This document shows, piece after piece, positions 14,300 through 17,309 of a DNA stretch of 17,309 nucleotides (position 1 is the stretch's first letter; every line of letters begins with the position of its first letter). The DNA is from DATKZS01 sp035527835 [NCBI: bacterium] (GTDB taxonomy: Bacteria > RBG-13-61-14), in the NCBI GenBank assembly GCA_035527835.1, contig DATKZS010000080.1:1-17309 (forward strand). Direction: 5' to 3'. A model generated the notes under the pieces. It was not told the origin of the DNA and searched no databases. It was given only the letters and a program-made list of their open reading frames with translations. The position numbers and the translations under genes are program-made.

Positions 14300-14407
14300 A
14301 GGCCCGGCGGAGTTGTCGGAACCATAAAGAGTCTATCTCGCGCAGAGGCACAGAGAACGCAGAGAGTAAATCAATGCTTCTTACTCTGTACTACTAACAT
14401 GTAAGAT

Positions 14408-14670
14408 CACTCTTGTCCAAAATAGGCCGTAAGAAAACCGCCAAGACGCCAAGAGCGCCAGGAATCGCCAAGTAAATCATGATGTTTTCTTGCGGCCCAG
14501 CAAAAAACAGCTCCGGAGCGTTGGCCCCAACCGGCTTGGCGAACCGGCCGACGGGAGCGCCAAGCAAAAAACATTTGCACCAAAGCCCTCTTGAAATCGT
14601 GTTAAAAAATAATCCTTGGCGCTCTTGGCGTCTTGGCGGTTCTCCGGTCCGTTTATTTTGGACAGCACTG
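14408..14670 (+). mobile_element. MITE-like element, copy C (complete)
   Basis: This complete 263-bp copy begins CACTCTTGTCCAAAATA and ends TATTTTGGACAGCACTG. The outer ~52 bp of each end are imperfect inverted repeats. It is flanked by the perfect 9-bp direct repeat ATGTAAGAT (14399-14407 and 14671-14679). An internal inverted repeat GCTTGGCG/CGCCAAGC (14534-14565) gives a cruciform-like centre. The 9-bp duplication is typical of several DDE insertion-sequence families (IS4-, IS1-, some IS5- and ISAs1-type, from memory). The mobilising family cannot be named from the ends alone. Confidence 0.93.
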
Positions 14671-14733
14671 ATGTAAGATGCATAAATTTCTTTGCACTTT
14701 TCGCAACGCCATGTTCGACTGGCTGAAAGAATG

Positions 14734-14924
14734 AACAAGGATGCACGGGATATTAAGGATAAGAAAGTCTTATCCTTGGTATCCTGAATATCCTTGAGCC
14801 TCTTGCAAAATGTAGCGCCGCCATCTTGGCGGCAAAAACAGGCACCAGTAATATTAGGGGGTTACGTTGCCGGCAAGATGCCGGCGCTACCCCCCGGAAT
14901 CTTTTTGCAAGAGGCTCCCTTGTT
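14734..14924. repeat. AAGGAT-type periodic palindrome, split by an insertion
   Basis: The left arm 14734-14764 and right arm 14768-14795 plus 14922-14924 are inverted copies (about 25 of 31 positions) around a 3-bp AAG centre. Each arm consists of ~9-bp units (AACAAGGAT and variants). The innermost 10 bp form a perfect stem AAGGATAAGA/TCTTATCCTT. The right arm is interrupted by the 122-bp element at 14796-14917. Confidence 0.75.
14796..14917. mobile_element. 122-bp palindromic element with 15-bp terminal inverted repeats
   Basis: The perfect 15-bp ends GAGCCTCTTGCAAAA and TTTTGCAAGAGGCTC enclose a second inverted pair of 22 bp (14812-14833 and 14869-14890, 20 of 22 matching) that begins GTAGCGCCG. 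The flanking CCTT on both sides (14792-14795, 14918-14921) fits a 4-bp target duplication. Removing the element restores the palindrome it interrupts, which supports recent insertion. Confidence 0.75.
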
Positions 14925-15101
14925 AATAAATTCTTTGGTTGCGGCCTTAGGCCGCGCTAGGTTCTCTGTGCCTCTGTGTGAGACAATACGGCCTACGATC
15001 TCCTCCGGCGCCGCCCTCTCGTTGCATGAGATTCACAGCTTATAGTAAGATTAGACTCCGGTCTCGAGCCGGGGACCGAGTAGGGGGGATGGAGGAAAAA
15101 A

Positions 15102-16916
15102 ATGGAAGACAGAAGCATACCGGAGAAATTTTTCAAGATGGCCGGGGAGCGCCCGGGCCGCACGCTGTTCAAGAACAAGGAGGGCGGCGAGTGGCGCGAC
15201 GTTGCCTGGAGCGAGGTCGCGGACGCGGTCAAGGACATCGGGAACGGCTTTTTGAGCCTGGGCCTTCAGGCGGGCGAGCGGGTCGCGATCCTGGCGGAGA
15301 ACCGGCTGGACTGGATCTACGCGGACCTGGGCCTTTTGGCGGCGGGCGCGGTCGTCGTGACCATCTACCCGTCCAACTTGCCGCACGAGGTTGAATACAT
15401 CGTGAGCCACTCCGGCTCGCGCTTCATCGTGATCTCGGGCCAAGGCCAGTACCAGAAGCTCGCGGACCGCAAGGAGACCATGCCGGCGCTCACGAAGATC
15501 ATCAGCCTGGACGCGCTTGACGATCCCGCTCCGGACGTGATCTCGCTGAGCAAGCTCCGCGAGCTGGGCCGCGAGGTCAAGGCCGGGAAACCGAACGCGC
15601 TCAAGGAGCGCACGGCCGCCCTCAAGCCTGACGACCTGTGCACCATGGTCTATACCTCCGGCACCACCGGCCCGCCCAAGGGCGCCATGATCACGCACGG
15701 CAACATCCTGGCCGTGCACGAGGCGATTGACAAGATCCTCAAGCTGGACCAGGACTCGGACATGACCCTCTCCATCCTGCCCTATGCCCACGTGTACGAG
15801 CGTATCGGAGGGATCTTCAACGCCATCTTCGCCAGCATCACCATCGCCATCGGCGAGGGCCTGGACAAGATCGCGGCCAACGTCGCCGAGATCCGGCCCA
15901 CCCTGATCCTGGGCGCGCCCCGCCTCTACGAAAAAATGTACGCGGGCATCCAGAAAAACATCGCGGCCAGCTCTCCCACCAAGCAAAAAATCTTCGCCTG
16001 GGCCATGGGAGTGGGAAAGGAAGTGGGCCCGTACAAGCTCGCTTCAAAGCCGCTGCCGCTGGGCTTGAAGCTCAAGTACGCGCTGGCGGACAAGCTGGTG
16101 TTCAGCACCATCAAGCAGAAGTTCGGCGGCCGCATCCGCTTCTTCGTGTCCGCGGCCGCCCCCATCTCCAAGGACATCATCGAGTTCTTCCACGCCCTCG
16201 ACATCCTCATCATCGAGGGATGGGGCATGACCGAGACCTCCGCTCCGTCAACCATCAACCGGCCGGACTGCGTCCGCTTCGGCTCCGTGGGCCAGGTCCT
16301 GCCCGGAACCGAGGTGAAAATCGCCGCCGACGGCGAGGTCATGGTCCGCGGGCCCAACGTGTTCATGGGCTACTACAGCAAGGACGGGCCCATCCGCGAC
16401 GAGTTCGCGGACGACGGATGGTTCCACACCGGAGACATCGGACGCATTGACGACGACGGATTCCTCTATATCACCGACCGAAAAAAGGACATCATCATCA
16501 CCGCCGGCGGCAAGAACATCTCTCCGCAAAACATCGAGAACATACTCAAGACCGACCTCTATATCTCCGAGGCCCTGGTCTTCGGCGACCGCATGAAGTT
16601 CCTCTCCGCCATCATCACCCTGGACGAGGAAGCCGCCATCGCCTGGGCGCAAAAGGAAGGCATCGCCTTCAAGGACTTCGCCGAGCTCTCGCAAAAGCCC
16701 GAGACCAAAAAGATGATCGAGACCCGCATCTCCGTGCTCAACAGAAACCTGCCCAAGCACGAGACCATCAAGAAGATCCAAATCCTCGACCGCCAGTTCC
16801 AGCAGGACCTGGGCGAGATCACCCCCACCATGAAGCTCAAAAGAAAGGTGCTGAACCAGAAGTTCGGCAAGGTCTTCGAACAGATGTACGCGGGACTGGA
16901 GGATGGGGACTTTTAA
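15102..16916 (+). CDS. fadD: Long-chain acyl-CoA synthetase (AMP-forming)
   Basis: This 604-aa cytosolic or membrane-associated enzyme activates fatty acids to acyl-CoA through an acyl-AMP. The ANL-superfamily core is complete: YTSGTTGPPKGAMITHGN (184-201, ATP P-loop), LPYAHVYER (226-234), GWGMTETS (373-380), WFHTGDIG (440-447, with the ribose-binding Asp), DRKKDIIITAGGKNISP (459-475, hinge and CoA region) and the C-terminal catalytic-lysine region TPTMKLKRK (574-582). Length and motif spacing resemble the FadD15/AMP-forming 'AMP-dependent synthetase' subgroup with a 600-aa form. ATG 15102 follows GGAGG by six bases. Internal codon use is uniform and GC-rich. The next gene begins 3 bp after its stop, although that gene differs in composition. 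Confidence 0.95.
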   Translation: MEDRSIPEKFFKMAGERPGRTLFKNKEGGEWRDVAWSEVADAVKDIGNGFLSLGLQAGERVAILAENRLDWIYADLGLLAAGAVVVTIYPSNLPHEVEYIVSHSGSRFIVISGQGQYQKLADRKETMPALTKIISLDALDDPAPDVISLSKLRELGREVKAGKPNALKERTAALKPDDLCTMVYTSGTTGPPKGAMITHGNILAVHEAIDKILKLDQDSDMTLSILPYAHVYERIGGIFNAIFASITIAIGEGLDKIAANVAEIRPTLILGAPRLYEKMYAGIQKNIAASSPTKQKIFAWAMGVGKEVGPYKLASKPLPLGLKLKYALADKLVFSTIKQKFGGRIRFFVSAAAPISKDIIEFFHALDILIIEGWGMTETSAPSTINRPDCVRFGSVGQVLPGTEVKIAADGEVMVRGPNVFMGYYSKDGPIRDEFADDGWFHTGDIGRIDDDGFLYITDRKKDIIITAGGKNISPQNIENILKTDLYISEALVFGDRMKFLSAIITLDEEAAIAWAQKEGIAFKDFAELSQKPETKKMIETRISVLNRNLPKHETIKKIQILDRQFQQDLGEITPTMKLKRKVLNQKFGKVFEQMYAGLEDGDF

Positions 16917-16919
16917 TAC

Positions 16920-17309
16920 ATGCCGGAGTCGTTCATTGACGGCGTTATAACCGCATTCTATAATAGTTGTATTGATTGGAAGATAGAAAGCGAAATGGGA
17001 ACACCCAAAAGCCGCTATAAAAAAAACGGAAGGATCGAAAAAACTCTGGGAGCCGTTTATACGCCCCCGCGTATCGCCTCCTCCCTGGTAAGATGGGCCG
17101 TCCGATCGCCTCATGACCGTGTTTGTGATCCAGCCTGCGGAGAAGGGGTGTTTCTCGCTGCGGCGCGGACCCGATTGGCCGACCTGGGCAATCCGCATCC
17201 GACCTGCTTGGGAGTTGATATTGATCCCATTGCCGCGTCAAGGTCCGGCGCCGAGCGCGCGGATTTTTTTGAGTGGTTCGAGACCGCGCCCAGGTTCGAC
17301 GTCGTGGTC
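16920..17309 (+). CDS. Class I N6-adenine DNA methyltransferase, N-terminal part
   Basis: The frame is open from ATG 16920 to the window edge (130 codons, no stop), so the gene is cut by the window. GAVYTPPRIASSLVRWAV (~44-61) is the region preceding motif I in Eco57I/HsdM-type methylases. CDPACGEGVFLAAA (~69-82) is the SAM-binding motif I, GVDIDP (~97-102) is motif II, and the last residues FDVVV should lead into motif IV NPPY just beyond the edge. It should methylate adenine N6 in DNA, as part of a restriction-modification or other defence system or as an orphan methylase. The start is uncertain; ATG 16995 is an alternative. A GGAGG overlaps the end of the acyl-CoA synthetase gene but is distant. 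Codon use at the start is more AT-rich than upstream, suggesting horizontal acquisition. Confidence 0.85.
   Translation, partial: MPESFIDGVITAFYNSCIDWKIESEMGTPKSRYKKNGRIEKTLGAVYTPPRIASSLVRWAVRSPHDRVCDPACGEGVFLAAARTRLADLGNPHPTCLGVDIDPIAASRSGAERADFFEWFETAPRFDVVV

Larger units (their letters stand above)
14336..14983. repeat. CACAGAG-type inverted repeat pair bracketing a repeat nest
   Basis: The left arm (14336-14358; TCTC, then GCGCAGAGGCACAGAGAAC) and the inverted right arm (14961-14983) agree at ~21 of 23 positions. Between them lie MITE copy C and a split AAGGAT palindrome carrying a 122-bp hairpin element. The whole 14300-15101 gap holds no gene I can support. Confidence 0.6.

Noticed and set aside
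14394-14746. Open frames of 89-114 aa on the minus strand
   Set aside because: They are translations of MITE copy C and its flanks, parallel to those in copy B.

Overview
The window is GC-rich bacterial chromosome (by eye, coding regions are strongly GC-biased at third codon positions). It is a Gram-negative housekeeping/envelope region rather than phage or plasmid. Several products carry lipoprotein or Sec signals, and there is a type IV pilin with a deltaproteobacteria-like N-terminus and a sigma-54-type promoter. I lean towards Desulfobacterota/Myxococcota-like relatives, but this is tentative because no rRNA or other phylogenetic marker is present.

Layout, left to right: a truncated 260-bp-class mobile repeat; a PHP-domain phosphoesterase (+); a Ycf46-type AAA+ ATPase (-); a cluster of small hairpins; an FGE/SUMF1-fold exported protein followed by ApbE flavinyltransferase (+, probable operon); a convergent unknown 190-aa protein (-); an exported tandem-SRPBCC protein (+); a type IV pilin with its own sigma-54-like promoter and a strong terminator (+); a CocE/NonD-type S15 hydrolase lipoprotein and an Ig-like lipoprotein (-, possibly co-transcribed); a GH5 endoglycoceramidase-like glycosidase (+); an 800-bp repeat nest; a long-chain acyl-CoA synthetase (+); and, 3 bp after its stop, the first 130 codons of a class I N6-adenine DNA methyltransferase cut by the window edge.

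The genes do not form one pathway. Common threads are envelope location (FGE-like protein, ApbE, SRPBCC protein, CocE-like enzyme, Ig-like lipoprotein, GH5) and lipid or ester chemistry (acyl-CoA ligase, esterase-family hydrolase, possible glycolipid hydrolase, possible lipid-binding SRPBCC domains). The functional grouping is inference.

The most unusual content is intergenic. Three copies of a ~262-bp element occur; the two complete ones have ~50-bp imperfect terminal inverted repeats and perfect 9-bp target duplications, so it is a non-autonomous, MITE-like transposon. Around and beneath it lie at least five families of short, 7-10-bp quasi-periodic sequences, mostly arranged as imperfect palindromes. 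Insertions nest inside one another: the 262-bp element inside a CGCAAAG-type palindrome, and a 122-bp hairpin element inside an AAGGAT-type palindrome. One periodic palindrome is embedded in frame in the leader of apbE. No tRNA, rRNA, CRISPR array or transposase gene was seen.
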